Below, in pieces: positions 29,035-37,993 of a DNA stretch of 49,565 nucleotides; positions within the stretch are counted from its first letter, which is position 1; every line of letters starts with the position of its first letter. Made by a program: the position numbers and the translations under genes. The notes beneath the pieces were generated by a model. That model was not told the DNA's origin, made no database searches, and saw only the letters and a program-made list of their open reading frames with translations. The stretch is from Bacteroidia bacterium (GTDB lineage Bacteria; Bacteroidota; Bacteroidia; Bacteroidales; JAPLDU01). Where the stretch lies: the NCBI GenBank assembly GCA_026391255.1, contig JAPLDU010000089.1, forward strand, positions 1 through 49,565. Reading direction: 5' to 3'.

Positions 29035-32000
29035 ATGAAAAAAGTTTATTTGTTCATAACAGCCATGGGTCTGTTTCAATTATTAAATGCCCAGACGGCA
29101 ATACTGACGGAAGATTTCAGCAATACATACAGTAATTATTTCAACCTGACCGGCGATGTAGAGTCACAGGCATATATTGACAATGGATCAGCCATTATGA
29201 CCGGGGGCGCCGATTCCCTCTGGACAGGTAACGGCAATGGAACAACCGCCCAGAATGCCTGGACAAGCGACACTTCACACCATGCATCTCTCACCACTAA
29301 TTTTGACGGGACAGGATATGCCGGTCTCGAACTGAAAGTGAGGATGCGTCAGACAGCCGGTACATCGCTCAAATACTCATGGTTCCGGGTTCTGATAAAC
29401 GGAGTGCAGATCAGCGACCAGTGCGGGACTAGCAATTTCAATCCACAGACATTTACCGGTGATCCGTTCATAACACTCAGTTTCAATCTTTCGGTATATG
29501 CCGGAACACAGTTTTACCTTACTCTGCAGTCGAGTTGCAAAATGCTGAACACCGATGCCGTTTATATTGACAATGTGGTTGTATATGGCAGCGCACTGAA
29601 TGTTGCTGCAACTATTCCTTATACACAAAACTTCGAACTTTACAGTATGCCTCCCGGATGGTCAGTCTGCCAGCAGGCGGGTTCATTCGGGTGGCAGAAC
29701 GGAACAGCTGTCAGTCCCCTCATTCCGGTACATACCGGTTATGCTGCTTCAGTAAACATCCCGTCGGACGGGATAATCTGCAATAATTACCTGATCTCTC
29801 CGGTGTTCAATTTTTCCGGTCAGTCAGCCATTTCCCTCCAGTTCGACCTTTACTCGTCATCTGCAGGAACGGTGGTGGCCAGTACAAATGGGAGCACCAC
29901 ATGGACAGTTACATTATACACCATCAGTGCCACTTCAGGATGGCAAACCATCATTATTCCGCTTACGGCATACAGTAACCTGGCAAACTTCCGTTTTGCA
30001 TTTCATCATTCGGATGCAGGAGACGCCTCAAGCCAGATCGCAGTTGACAATATATCAATAACAGGAACGGCAACAGTTATGCCCGATGCAGGGGTTTCGT
30101 CCCTGGTTTCGCCCGTCAGCGGAAACAACCTGAGCAGTTCGGAAGTGGTGAGCATCCAGATTCATAATTTTGGAACCCAGGCAATCTCCAATTTCCCCGT
30201 ATCTTATCAAATTAATAATAATTCAGTTGTAAACCAGACTGTGACTTCATCTGTCCCGGCCGGACAAAATTTTGCTTTTACTTTCAGTTTAACAGCCGAT
30301 CTATCCGCAATAGGCAGTTACGTGGTAAAAACCTGGACTAACCTTGCATATGATGTGAACCATTCAAACGACACCCTTATAACGACCGTCATCTGCAGCG
30401 AGCCCACAATTTCCACATTCCCTTATTATGAATCCTTTGAAGGGACTACTCTGTGGACCAGCGGCGGCACTAATTCGTCATGGGAAGATGGCATACCTGC
30501 CAAGGCTTTTATCAGCAGCGCATCCAACGGGATGAAAGCCTGGGTCACCAATCTTGACGGGCCTTACAATGCCTATGAGGCATCTTATGTTACCAGCCCG
30601 AATTTCAATTTCTCTTCATTATCCCTTCCGATCATTGAACTGGATGTATTATGCCAGACCGAACCCATTGAAGATGGAGCATGCCTTGAATATTCCACCG
30701 ATCATGGGGTCACATGGAATGCTGTAGGCAGCGATACCGATGGTTCCAACTGGTACAATTCACCCTGGATCACAGGTTTGTATTTTACCGGGAGCACAGC
30801 AGGCTGGAACGGAACGCCATTTCCACATTGGGTAACCTCACAACATGTTCTTACTGCACTCGGAGGACAGCAGAGCGTTAAATTCAGGATGTACTTCGGT
30901 TCAACTGAAAACGCAAACCAGAAAGAAGGATTCGCATTTGATAATATAAAAATATTTGACACACCTCAATATGATGCAGGAGTAACAGCCCTGGTACATC
31001 CAAGCGGTGATTGTTTACAATCTTCCACTACACCTGCAACAGTCACTGTAACCAATTTTGGTTATGCTCCGCTTGTAAACCTCCAGGTAACACTGAATAT
31101 TTCCGGAACCATATCAACGGTAATATATCCGGATACCATCCCGGGAGACAGCTCTGCCAATGTTTCTTTCCCGAACGTATTTAATCTTTCCCTGGCAGGG
31201 ACTTATTATATTACAGCATATACTCATTTACCCGGTGATATTTTGTATTTCAATGACACATTGCATACCCAGTTGGTTCTGACAAATCCCCTAAGTCTGC
31301 CGTTTTCAGAAAATTTTGAATCAGGAGTTTTACCTCCGGGATGGTCGCGTTCACAGGCCGCAGGTTCTAACGGATGGCTCATTGGAAGCGCCCAGTCAAG
31401 CAGTTACTTTAATGTGCCTTCGCATACCATCTATGCTGCTTCCAATGATGATGTCTGCAACTGCGACATGAGCGTTGATTACCTGATCACTCCGCACTTG
31501 AGTTTTGCCGGGTTGAATACGGTAAGTCTGCAATTTGACGCTTACAATCCCGGTAACTACGGATCATCCGGGCATATCCTTGTAAGTACCGACTGCGGTT
31601 ACTCATGGACCAATGTGTACGATGTACCGGCCAACACCACGGCATGGCAGACCCTCACTGTCAATTTAAATACATACGCAGGTTACAACAATGTTAAAAT
31701 TGCATTTCATCACAACGACGGAGGTCAATGGGCTTCAGGGTTTGCTGTTGACAATGTGCATGTGACCGGCACTTCTAATACAGTTACCCAGAACATCAAC
31801 CTGCCTGCCGGATGGTGCTATTTTTCCACCTATATCAATACCGTTCAGACTATTTCAAGCCTTGTATCACCGGTACTCGCAAACGTGATAATAGTTAAAA
31901 GCGAAGCCGGAAACGTTTACTGGCCACAGTATGGGGTTAACAACATCGGAAATGCAGTTGTCGGAAAAGCTTTCCAGGTAAAAATGACATCGCAGTCAGT

Positions 32001-32271
32001 GCTTCCGGTGACAGGAATTCAGGTTATACCCCAGAACACCCCCATTCTTATTCCCAATGGCTGGAGCCTGCTGGGATACCTCAGAAATTCACCCTCACCA
32101 CTGGTCAGCATGTTTGGAGCATGGTCCTCATCCATCGGAATAATAAAAAACAGCATAGGACAGGTATACTGGCCATATTACGGGATAAATTCAATCGGGA
32201 TGATGAATCCTGGGGAAGGATATAATATACGTACCTGGACTAACATTAACTTTACTTACCCGGCGAATTAG
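29035..32271 (+). CDS. large secreted multidomain adhesin-like protein
   Basis: Exported protein of 1078 residues from the ATG at 29035 (a TTG seven codons upstream is also in frame). The signal peptide ends at LLNAQ (20). The body contains an N-terminal beta-sandwich-like region (about 21-185), then three choice-of-anchor J / cleaved-adhesin-like domains (about 190-345, 460-640, 748-908). They begin with patterns such as YTQNFELYSMPPGWS and FSENFESGVLPPGWS and end in AVDNISITG, AFDNIKIFD or AVDNVHVTG. They alternate with CARDB-like domains (about 350-445, 645-745). The last 159 residues are the paired GW/VYWP domain also found in the protein at 3613-5817. No T9SS type A tail follows. Its stop codon overlaps the edge of a dispersed repeat. 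A role in adhesion or carbohydrate binding is inferred from domain type only. Confidence 0.85.
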   Translation: MKKVYLFITAMGLFQLLNAQTAILTEDFSNTYSNYFNLTGDVESQAYIDNGSAIMTGGADSLWTGNGNGTTAQNAWTSDTSHHASLTTNFDGTGYAGLELKVRMRQTAGTSLKYSWFRVLINGVQISDQCGTSNFNPQTFTGDPFITLSFNLSVYAGTQFYLTLQSSCKMLNTDAVYIDNVVVYGSALNVAATIPYTQNFELYSMPPGWSVCQQAGSFGWQNGTAVSPLIPVHTGYAASVNIPSDGIICNNYLISPVFNFSGQSAISLQFDLYSSSAGTVVASTNGSTTWTVTLYTISATSGWQTIIIPLTAYSNLANFRFAFHHSDAGDASSQIAVDNISITGTATVMPDAGVSSLVSPVSGNNLSSSEVVSIQIHNFGTQAISNFPVSYQINNNSVVNQTVTSSVPAGQNFAFTFSLTADLSAIGSYVVKTWTNLAYDVNHSNDTLITTVICSEPTISTFPYYESFEGTTLWTSGGTNSSWEDGIPAKAFISSASNGMKAWVTNLDGPYNAYEASYVTSPNFNFSSLSLPIIELDVLCQTEPIEDGACLEYSTDHGVTWNAVGSDTDGSNWYNSPWITGLYFTGSTAGWNGTPFPHWVTSQHVLTALGGQQSVKFRMYFGSTENANQKEGFAFDNIKIFDTPQYDAGVTALVHPSGDCLQSSTTPATVTVTNFGYAPLVNLQVTLNISGTISTVIYPDTIPGDSSANVSFPNVFNLSLAGTYYITAYTHLPGDILYFNDTLHTQLVLTNPLSLPFSENFESGVLPPGWSRSQAAGSNGWLIGSAQSSSYFNVPSHTIYAASNDDVCNCDMSVDYLITPHLSFAGLNTVSLQFDAYNPGNYGSSGHILVSTDCGYSWTNVYDVPANTTAWQTLTVNLNTYAGYNNVKIAFHHNDGGQWASGFAVDNVHVTGTSNTVTQNINLPAGWCYFSTYINTVQTISSLVSPVLANVIIVKSEAGNVYWPQYGVNNIGNAVVGKAFQVKMTSQSVLPVTGIQVIPQNTPILIPNGWSLLGYLRNSPSPLVSMFGAWSSSIGIIKNSIGQVYWPYYGINSIGMMNPGEGYNIRTWTNINFTYPAN

Positions 32272-32480
32272 TATCTTATTTCTGAAATCTTGGTGCGTTT
32301 TGGCAAAAAATTCCAATAATCAAATCACAAAAAACAAATAATATCAAATTTTCAAAAATGAAACAAACTACTTTGAATTTGTCATTTTGTTGATTGATAT
32401 TTGTTTGTTATTTGTTCCGCCACGGCGGATTGAGATTTGTGATTTCTTTTTTGGTTCCGGCTCATCCAGGTTGGGGTAAT
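32269..32480. repeat. dispersed palindrome copy 5, with micropalindrome
   Basis: Begins TAGTATCTTATTTCTGAAAT over the stop codon of the preceding gene and ends GGTTCCGGCTCATCCAGGTT. TCCGCCACGGCGGA lies at 32416-32429, where other copies have ATT. Confidence 0.85.
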
Positions 32481-32793
32481 TTGTCTTAATCCTGCTCATA
32501 CTTCTGACTAAGTCTAAGACAAGGATTAGGACTAAGACTATGATTTACTTCATGATCTGCACTATATTAAAAAATGGACCCATTAGCTATCCTTCATTTT
32601 TATATTCCGGGGGCACAAAAAACGGCATTTACCAGGGAGGTGAAACCATTGAGAATCTCGTGGACATTAGAATTAAAATGGAATCAGAAACTGTATCGCT
32701 GAATAAGAACAGGTTTGGAGGTGAGGGAACTATTTTAGTTTATTAAATTGATTAAGAATGCCGTGAAACATAAAATAATCATCAGATAATATT
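32481..32793. other. intergenic spacer before the lipoprotein operon
   Basis: Contains short repeats of AGGACTAAGACTA type at 32500-32540 and a 68-codon frame (32540-32746) that resembles no family and is not accepted as a gene. Confidence 0.45.
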
Positions 32794-32821
32794 TTGACAA
32801 AGAAAAATATGTTTATTTTTG
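32794..32821 (+). promoter_or_regulatory. promoter of the CsgG-like lipoprotein operon
   Basis: TTG at 32794-32796, a 17-bp spacer and TATTTTTG at 32814-32821, an exact match to the Bacteroidota TTG / TAnnTTTG pattern. It ends 43 nt before the first start codon of the operon. Confidence 0.6.
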
Positions 32822-32864
32822 AACAAAAATTTGGAAATCTTATAATTTCTTAAAATATTATGAA

Positions 32865-33821
32865 ATGAAGAAAAATATTTTTGTTTTTGCAATATACCTA
32901 ATTGCAATTAGCTGTACTACACAGCAACATATAGTAAGAACTGAGCCACAAATTCAAAAAATTAATAATGAAGGTCAATCCCAAGCACAAAATCAAGGTC
33001 AAACCCTAAAACGCAAAGTTGCAATTGCTCGTTTTTCTAATGAAACAACATATGCAAAGGGTATATTTTATGATAAAGCAAATGACCCGGTCGGTAAACA
33101 AGCGGTTGACATTTTATCTACAAAACTTGCTGCAACGGATAAATTTATTCTATTGGAAAGACAAGACATGGATAAAATATTAGACGAGTTAAAACTTGCA
33201 GGAAATGAAGGATACCAGAAAGTTGGGGCAGATTATCTGATTATTGGTTCAATTACTGAATTTGGACGTAAGAATGTGGGTGATGTAAATGCATTCTCTA
33301 GGAGTAAGACTCAAACCGTACAAGCAGGTGTCAGTATTCGTTTAGTTGATGTTTCATCAGGTCAAATAATTTATTCTGAAGAAGCTAAAGGAGAAGCAGA
33401 AACTACAAATAAAACTGTTATGGGTTTGGGCGAAAGAACTGATTTTGATGCGACTCTTAGCGATAAAGCAATTTCTGCTGCAATTTCAAAATTGGTTGAG
33501 AATATTATTAATAATTGTATGGACAGGCCTTGGAAATCTTATTTTCTTTCGTACGATGACAATGGAATATTAATTTCTGGAGGGAAAAGTCAAGGCTTAA
33601 AGGTTGGAGACACTTATGAAGTTATTGAAAAAGGAAAAAGTGTGAAAAATCCTCAAACAGGAATGATGATTGAATTACCTGGAAAAACCGCAGGAAAAAT
33701 TAAAATTGATTTTACTGGGGGGGATAATCCAGAGAGCGAATTTTCTATGGTTTCATTTACAGATGGTAGTATTGACAAGCAAAATTTAAGCAACTATTAT
33801 ATAAAGGAGATTAAAAAATGA
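32865..33821 (+). CDS. CsgG-like lipoprotein
   Basis: Outer-membrane-type lipoprotein of 318 residues with a CsgG fold. The lipobox is IAISC with C17. A short glutamine-rich linker (about 34-48) precedes the CsgG core: KRKVAIARFSNET, VDILSTKLAATDKFILLERQDMDKILDE, GADYLIIGSITEFG and VSIRLVDVSSGQIIYSE. A C-terminal extension (about 225-318) includes GLKVGDTYEVIEKGKSV. CsgG proteins form export pores for curli, but this subtype, with DUF4810 and DUF799 partners, is not a curli system; its role is unknown. It is the first gene of a four-gene operon with 4-bp ATGA overlaps. The operon is AT-richer than the surrounding housekeeping genes. Confidence 0.88.
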   Translation: MKKNIFVFAIYLIAISCTTQQHIVRTEPQIQKINNEGQSQAQNQGQTLKRKVAIARFSNETTYAKGIFYDKANDPVGKQAVDILSTKLAATDKFILLERQDMDKILDELKLAGNEGYQKVGADYLIIGSITEFGRKNVGDVNAFSRSKTQTVQAGVSIRLVDVSSGQIIYSEEAKGEAETTNKTVMGLGERTDFDATLSDKAISAAISKLVENIINNCMDRPWKSYFLSYDDNGILISGGKSQGLKVGDTYEVIEKGKSVKNPQTGMMIELPGKTAGKIKIDFTGGDNPESEFSMVSFTDGSIDKQNLSNYYIKEIKK

Positions 33822-34150
33822 AAAAGATATATATTTTAATAGCAATTGGTTTAATTTTTCTCGTTAGTTGCACAGGGGTTAAAACTGTAACTACTGGCTT
33901 AGAAAATGAATCTTTCCTTGAATTTATTGGTACTCCAAGTAGTTATTCCGGAGGAGTTGATGTAAATGTTGATGATAAAAACAATTTTAATGCTGAGGTC
34001 AATGAAGATCATGCAGATCGACCAAAAGGTAATATTTATGCAATATCGACAGGGAAACATGTCATCACTGTTTCATATAATAAGAAAGTGATTTATAAAA
34101 AACAAATATTTGTTTCAGCACAGGAAACTAAAAAAGTATTATTACCATGA
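33818..34150 (+). CDS. small lipoprotein of the CsgG operon
   Basis: A 110-residue lipoprotein with lipobox LVSC (C18). I recognise no named family. The mature part has short beta-strand-like blocks (SFLEFIGTPSSY, HVITVSYNKKVIYKKQIFVS) that resemble a single small beta domain, similar to PEGA-type segments, which often hold GKHxITVSY motifs. It overlaps the CsgG-like gene and the DUF4810 gene by 4 bp on each side, so it is translationally coupled. It is an addition to the usual three-gene set. Confidence 0.75.
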   Translation: MKKIYILIAIGLIFLVSCTGVKTVTTGLENESFLEFIGTPSSYSGGVDVNVDDKNNFNAEVNEDHADRPKGNIYAISTGKHVITVSYNKKVIYKKQIFVSAQETKKVLLP

Positions 34151-34491
34151 GAAAGATCATTTTTATTTTATCTGTTATCCTCTTGTTGGCTTCATGTACA
34201 TCACAAAAACCTTTGTATTATTGGGGAGACTATGAAATCAAGAGTTATAATTATTTAAAAAACAGTGATGAAAAGTCCACTCAAGAATTAATTGATTCAT
34301 ATCAAAAGATTATTGAAAAACAAGGAGGATCAAGAGAAGTAGTACCTCCCGGCGTATATGCAGATTACGGCTTCTTATTATTACAAGCCAATAAAACAGT
34401 TGAAGGAAAAGCTATGTTACAAAAAGAAATCTCTCTTTATCCTGAATCAAAAGTATTTATTGATCGTATTTTAAAAAAGCTTGAAAAATGA
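34147..34491 (+). CDS. DUF4810 family lipoprotein
   Basis: A 114-residue lipoprotein with lipobox LLASC (C17). The family signature PLYYWGDYEIKSYNYLKN follows the lipid anchor. The rest is helical and resembles a TPR-like hairpin pair (PPGVYADYGFLLLQANKTVEG, MLQKEISLYPES). DUF4810 proteins are usually encoded between a CsgG-like and a DUF799 lipoprotein, exactly as here. It starts and ends in 4-bp overlaps. The function is unknown; assembly of an outer-membrane complex is inferred. Confidence 0.88.
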   Translation: MRKIIFILSVILLLASCTSQKPLYYWGDYEIKSYNYLKNSDEKSTQELIDSYQKIIEKQGGSREVVPPGVYADYGFLLLQANKTVEGKAMLQKEISLYPESKVFIDRILKKLEK

Positions 34492-35186
34492 AGAATTTAG
34501 TTTTTCTATTATTCGTTATTGAAGTCTTATTTTTATACAGTTGTACTTCGACAGAACCAATTGCTAAGTCTGTAGCATATAAAGGAATGTACGATGAAAA
34601 ACCTATTTCCATATTAATTATGTCCCCAATTAATAGAAGCACTTGTGTAGAAGCCAAAGAATATTTTCATTCAACTTTAAATGTTCCTCTTGACAATGCC
34701 GGTTTTTATGTAATTCCTCCATTTCTATCCATGGAGATATTGAAGAACGAAAGCGCTTATGATGCAGAAATGTTTATTAACTCACCCTTAAACAAATTTG
34801 CTGAAGTATTTGGAGCAGATTTAGCCTTATTTACAATAATTCATAAATGGGATAAATCTGGGCTCGCTGCAAAAGTTTATGTAGAGGTAGAGTATGTTCT
34901 TAAATCTACAAAAACAAATGAAGTTGTTTTCACAAGAAAGGGGGATATTACATATGATGCATCTGTGAACTCTGGAACAGGAGGATTAGCTGGTGCTTTG
35001 ACGAGTATGGCAGCTTCTGCAATAAATACTGCACTTACAAAGTATGTGGATGTTGCAAGAAAATGTAATTCATATACATTTAAAGATTTACCAGCAGGAA
35101 AATATAGTCCGAATTATGGCTTAGATAGAGATGAATTGATAGGAAAGAAAGAATTTAAGGTTAGTCTAAATCAATATTCTAAATAA
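34488..35186 (+). CDS. DUF799 (GNA1162-like) lipoprotein
   Basis: A 232-residue lipoprotein, last gene of the operon. The lipobox is LYSC (C19). The core resembles the neisserial GNA1162 family: ISILIMSPINRST, a YFHSTLNVPLDNAGFYVIPP segment, then FAEVFGADLALFTIIHKW and VYVEVEYVLKSTKTNEVVF, which form a CsgG-like alpha/beta domain. A glycine/alanine-rich stretch (TGGLAGALTSMAASAI) follows. Together with the CsgG-like and DUF4810 proteins it forms a conserved trio that probably assembles in the outer membrane; cargo and purpose are unknown. Confidence 0.87.
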   Translation: MKNLVFLLFVIEVLFLYSCTSTEPIAKSVAYKGMYDEKPISILIMSPINRSTCVEAKEYFHSTLNVPLDNAGFYVIPPFLSMEILKNESAYDAEMFINSPLNKFAEVFGADLALFTIIHKWDKSGLAAKVYVEVEYVLKSTKTNEVVFTRKGDITYDASVNSGTGGLAGALTSMAASAINTALTKYVDVARKCNSYTFKDLPAGKYSPNYGLDRDELIGKKEFKVSLNQYSK

Positions 35187-35261
35187 TAATTATATACTTA
35201 TAATCAAACGGTTATCTATAATAAAATATTTTATACTTTTATTAAATTTTAAAACGCCTTA

Positions 35262-35364
35262 TTATATTAAACCGAAATTTATTTATTACATAAATATTGT
35301 TTAATCCACTAAATATCATTTGATTATATTCGTAAATCGTAATTCGTAATTCTAAAATTAATAT
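35262..35364. repeat. 100-bp direct repeat, copy without micropalindrome
   Basis: Same sequence as 28836-28951 but with AATTCG at 35341-35346 in place of the TCCGCC micropalindrome. With that copy it brackets a 6.3-kb segment holding the giant secreted protein and the lipoprotein operon. Confidence 0.88.
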
Positions 35365-35375
35365 AATATTTTGCA

Positions 35376-36002
35376 TTATGAATTAAGAATTTTAGTTTTC
35401 CTGTTAATATATTCTTCGTCAGTAAGGATTCCCTTTTGTTTCAGCTCGTATAATCTTTCAAGTTCAGCCGCAACATCTGTTTTATTGCTTTGTTGTCCTG
35501 CAATTATTGCGCCTGCCAGTTCAGTAGCTTGTTTTGTTATTTGATTTTGTTTATAAACTTCCTGCATGTGGGTTATGGTATCTTTTAGTTTTTTTGGATT
35601 TTCAACTGATGAATAAGTTGTTGAACCTATCTCGGCTGCTGTCTGAATCTGAACATTACCATAACCAAAAATTTTCCCCCAGAATGATTGTCTGTAGGAT
35701 ACGTTATTTATTTTATCAAGCGGACTTTCCTTGGTATTATTAGAAAAAACGCCAAATTCATCAATGACCCGTAAATTTGTAACCGCCCATAAATTATTAT
35801 TTCTTTGTATGATTTTGTAAATAAAGTAGGCTATGAAAGCCAAAGCGGCTAATATTCCATAGATTTTTATTCCGGAATAGATTCCTATTACAATACAGAT
35901 TACTGAACTAATGAGTACGAGCATGAATGGCCCGACCAGTGTGAACCAGTGTGGTTTTGTCTCAAGAATGACTTTCTCGTCTTTTTTTAACTGCGTTTTC
36001 AT
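35376..36002 (-). CDS. membrane PH-domain (bPH2) protein with SHOCT tail
   Basis: A 208-residue inner-membrane protein. Two adjacent hydrophobic helices (about 20-65, FMLVLISSVICIVIGIYSG and IYGILAALAFIAYFIYK) are followed by a bacterial PH domain of the DUF304 type, with NLWAVTNLRVIDEFGVFS, SPLDKINNVSYRQSFWGKIF and YGNVQIQTAAEIGSTTY. The C-terminus carries a SHOCT motif (LERLYELKQKGILTDEEY). The family is of unknown function. It is 17 nt downstream of the DUF4251 gene on the same strand and probably co-transcribed with it. Confidence 0.88.
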   Translation of the reverse strand: MKTQLKKDEKVILETKPHWFTLVGPFMLVLISSVICIVIGIYSGIKIYGILAALAFIAYFIYKIIQRNNNLWAVTNLRVIDEFGVFSNNTKESPLDKINNVSYRQSFWGKIFGYGNVQIQTAAEIGSTTYSSVENPKKLKDTITHMQEVYKQNQITKQATELAGAIIAGQQSNKTDVAAELERLYELKQKGILTDEEYINRKTKILNS

Positions 36003-36019
36003 ATATATTTGTTATTAAA

Positions 36020-36580
36020 TTATAATGAACGGCCGGTAAATACGTGCGAATATTTCAATGGTACAATTCGTCCTTCAAAAACAATGCGTCCGAAATTCAT
36101 TCCATAAACCCATGCACTTGCAGAACCTGAAGCAGGTATATCAAAAGAAATTTCAAAATGTCCGGTCATTGTATTTACGGTGATTGCCAAAGAGCAGGAT
36201 TTGTGTTCATCATTTCTTGAGAGTTTATAACTGGTAATATTACCTTTTGCAGTCGCACCTCCCATATCATTATAACCAATATGATTGTCTGAGCCCACCT
36301 GAAGTACAGCATTTTCTGAATCTATCATCAGGAAGTTGAGCAGGTAATTTACACTATGCCTTCGTCCGGCGGTATTTTCAACGTAGTCAGCCTCAAGAAC
36401 AAACGATTTGCCGAGAAGTAAATGATAAATTGAATCAAATTCTATTTGAAGTTTTGCTTCTTTTTCTTCTTTCTTTTTTTTCCTGATCTCTTTCTTACTG
36501 AGGCTGGTTTTGGGAGATTCCTGTCCATTTAAGATACTTACAAAAACTATCAAAGATAATATAATGAATATTTTCTTCAT
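36020..36580 (-). CDS. DUF4251 family secreted protein
   Basis: A 186-residue exported protein. The signal peptide ends near LNGQ (20); a lysine/glutamate-rich segment (KKEIRKKKKEEKEAK) follows, then a DUF4251 beta domain with FVLEADYVENTAGRRHSVNYLLNFLMID, QVGSDNHIGYNDMGG and GNITSYKLSRN. This family is found in Bacteroidota only, with no known activity. It is the first gene of a likely two-gene unit with the PH/SHOCT protein. Start ATG at 36580. Confidence 0.85.
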   Translation of the reverse strand: MKKIFIILSLIVFVSILNGQESPKTSLSKKEIRKKKKEEKEAKLQIEFDSIYHLLLGKSFVLEADYVENTAGRRHSVNYLLNFLMIDSENAVLQVGSDNHIGYNDMGGATAKGNITSYKLSRNDEHKSCSLAITVNTMTGHFEISFDIPASGSASAWVYGMNFGRIVFEGRIVPLKYSHVFTGRSL

Positions 36581-36811
36581 GTTTCGTCATTATTATAATA
36601 TAATTTCAATATTATACCAGGTTTCTGTTAGTCGAATATAACGCGTGCCATTAAGGCCCGGGTGTGATTTGTAACTTTGACTGTTCATATTGAATTACCG
36701 CTATATCATTTATTATCACAATATCACAAATTATAACCTGCCCGGTTTGTTGTGGGTTATTCTGGGTAGCAAATTCTGTATGTATTTTTCCCTCCATTTA
36801 TTTTAGATGTC

Positions 36812-37993
36812 CTAATTTATTGGTATTCCGTACCAGGTCATTTTATAAAACATAGATTTTCTGCCAAACCTGCCTTTGTTAAAGTATAGTTTCAACCAGT
36901 CCTGTTGTTCTTTTATTTGCAAGGAAGCATCATCCAGTGACTTGATAAGTTGCATTATCATATTATTAGTATTTACGTCAGAACTGCTGATTTGTTCCAG
37001 ATTGGTTTTTGCTTCTTTTATTTTGTTGTCAGGTACATCAATCATCCTTTGTATTTCCGAATCTGTCTTTTTAGGAAGAAATTGTCTGTTTTTGTAATTA
37101 ATAAATTCATTAAAAGCATTTATTCCTGCATTGTAATCTGCAACCGCTAAGTTATATAAATTAATAGTTTTGCTTTGTCTGTCATTTTCAATTTCTAATT
37201 TTAAGTGTTGAAGCCTGTCAAAAACCAGGGAATTTTTCACTCCATTTTTCTCAACCCTGTATGCTGATGAAATCAATTGTTCGATATGACTTTGCTTTTC
37301 ATAGATCTGAATTGAGTCGATGAAATTAAAGTATGGTTTATTCTTATTTTGTTGTGTTTTACCTTCATAAAATTCCTGGTTCGTAACAGGATAGTTAAGA
37401 AACTGCCACAAGTAGTCAAAAGGAATATGAGATTTGATAAGTGATGATGGGTTTACTTTATAATAGTCGTTATTTATTTTCTTATAAAATTTTCCGCCGT
37501 TAATATAACCGGAACCCCATGTTGGGTCAAACAGAAACCATGAACTGTCAATGAGTACGGCACTCCATGCGTGAGGGATATAATCTGTAAATCCATTTTG
37601 TTTTGTATAACCTTCAATCAGATATGATTTCAATCCAGACTTTATGCAAATATCAGTTAATAATGATGCGAAGTTTTCGCATATTCCCTTTCTTGTCTTA
37701 AGTGGTTTTGAAATTTTATCTTCTTTTTTTTCATAGAAGTTAATAGCAAACATATTGTCAATGTCATATTGAATATTTGAGGCTACCCAGATGAATATTG
37801 CCCGGGATTTATCTTTGTCGGTCTGAAAGTTCGCAATTATATAAGCAGCAATGTCGTCTGTAGTTTTTGTTAACGAGTCGGGAAGTTGAAGAGCTTTTGT
37901 GTCAATAGTTGAAAATTCATTTACTGTTTTCTTTTGAGCATAAATTGTTTGTGTTGTAAAGATAAAAATTAGTATGTATTTCACCTGTTTCAT
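36812..37993 (-). CDS. transglutaminase-like secreted protein
   Basis: A 393-residue exported protein with a signal peptide ending near IYAQ (19). The transglutaminase-like cysteine-protease core spans about 60-175. The triad residues are the Cys of RKGICENFASL, the His of IPHAWSAVLI and the Asp of WFLFDPTWGSGY. Such Bacteroidota proteins (often with a KGICE / DPTWG signature) are predicted periplasmic peptidases or amidases; the substrate is unknown. The remainder is helical and charged. It is monocistronic, on the same strand as the DUF4251 gene but 230 bp away. Confidence 0.87.
   Translation of the reverse strand: MKQVKYILIFIFTTQTIYAQKKTVNEFSTIDTKALQLPDSLTKTTDDIAAYIIANFQTDKDKSRAIFIWVASNIQYDIDNMFAINFYEKKEDKISKPLKTRKGICENFASLLTDICIKSGLKSYLIEGYTKQNGFTDYIPHAWSAVLIDSSWFLFDPTWGSGYINGGKFYKKINNDYYKVNPSSLIKSHIPFDYLWQFLNYPVTNQEFYEGKTQQNKNKPYFNFIDSIQIYEKQSHIEQLISSAYRVEKNGVKNSLVFDRLQHLKLEIENDRQSKTINLYNLAVADYNAGINAFNEFINYKNRQFLPKKTDSEIQRMIDVPDNKIKEAKTNLEQISSSDVNTNNMIMQLIKSLDDASLQIKEQQDWLKLYFNKGRFGRKSMFYKMTWYGIPIN

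Noticed and set aside
32540-32746. 68-codon frame upstream of the CsgG-like operon
   Set aside because: No family similarity, starts in a short repeat, and the clear promoter of the operon lies after it.
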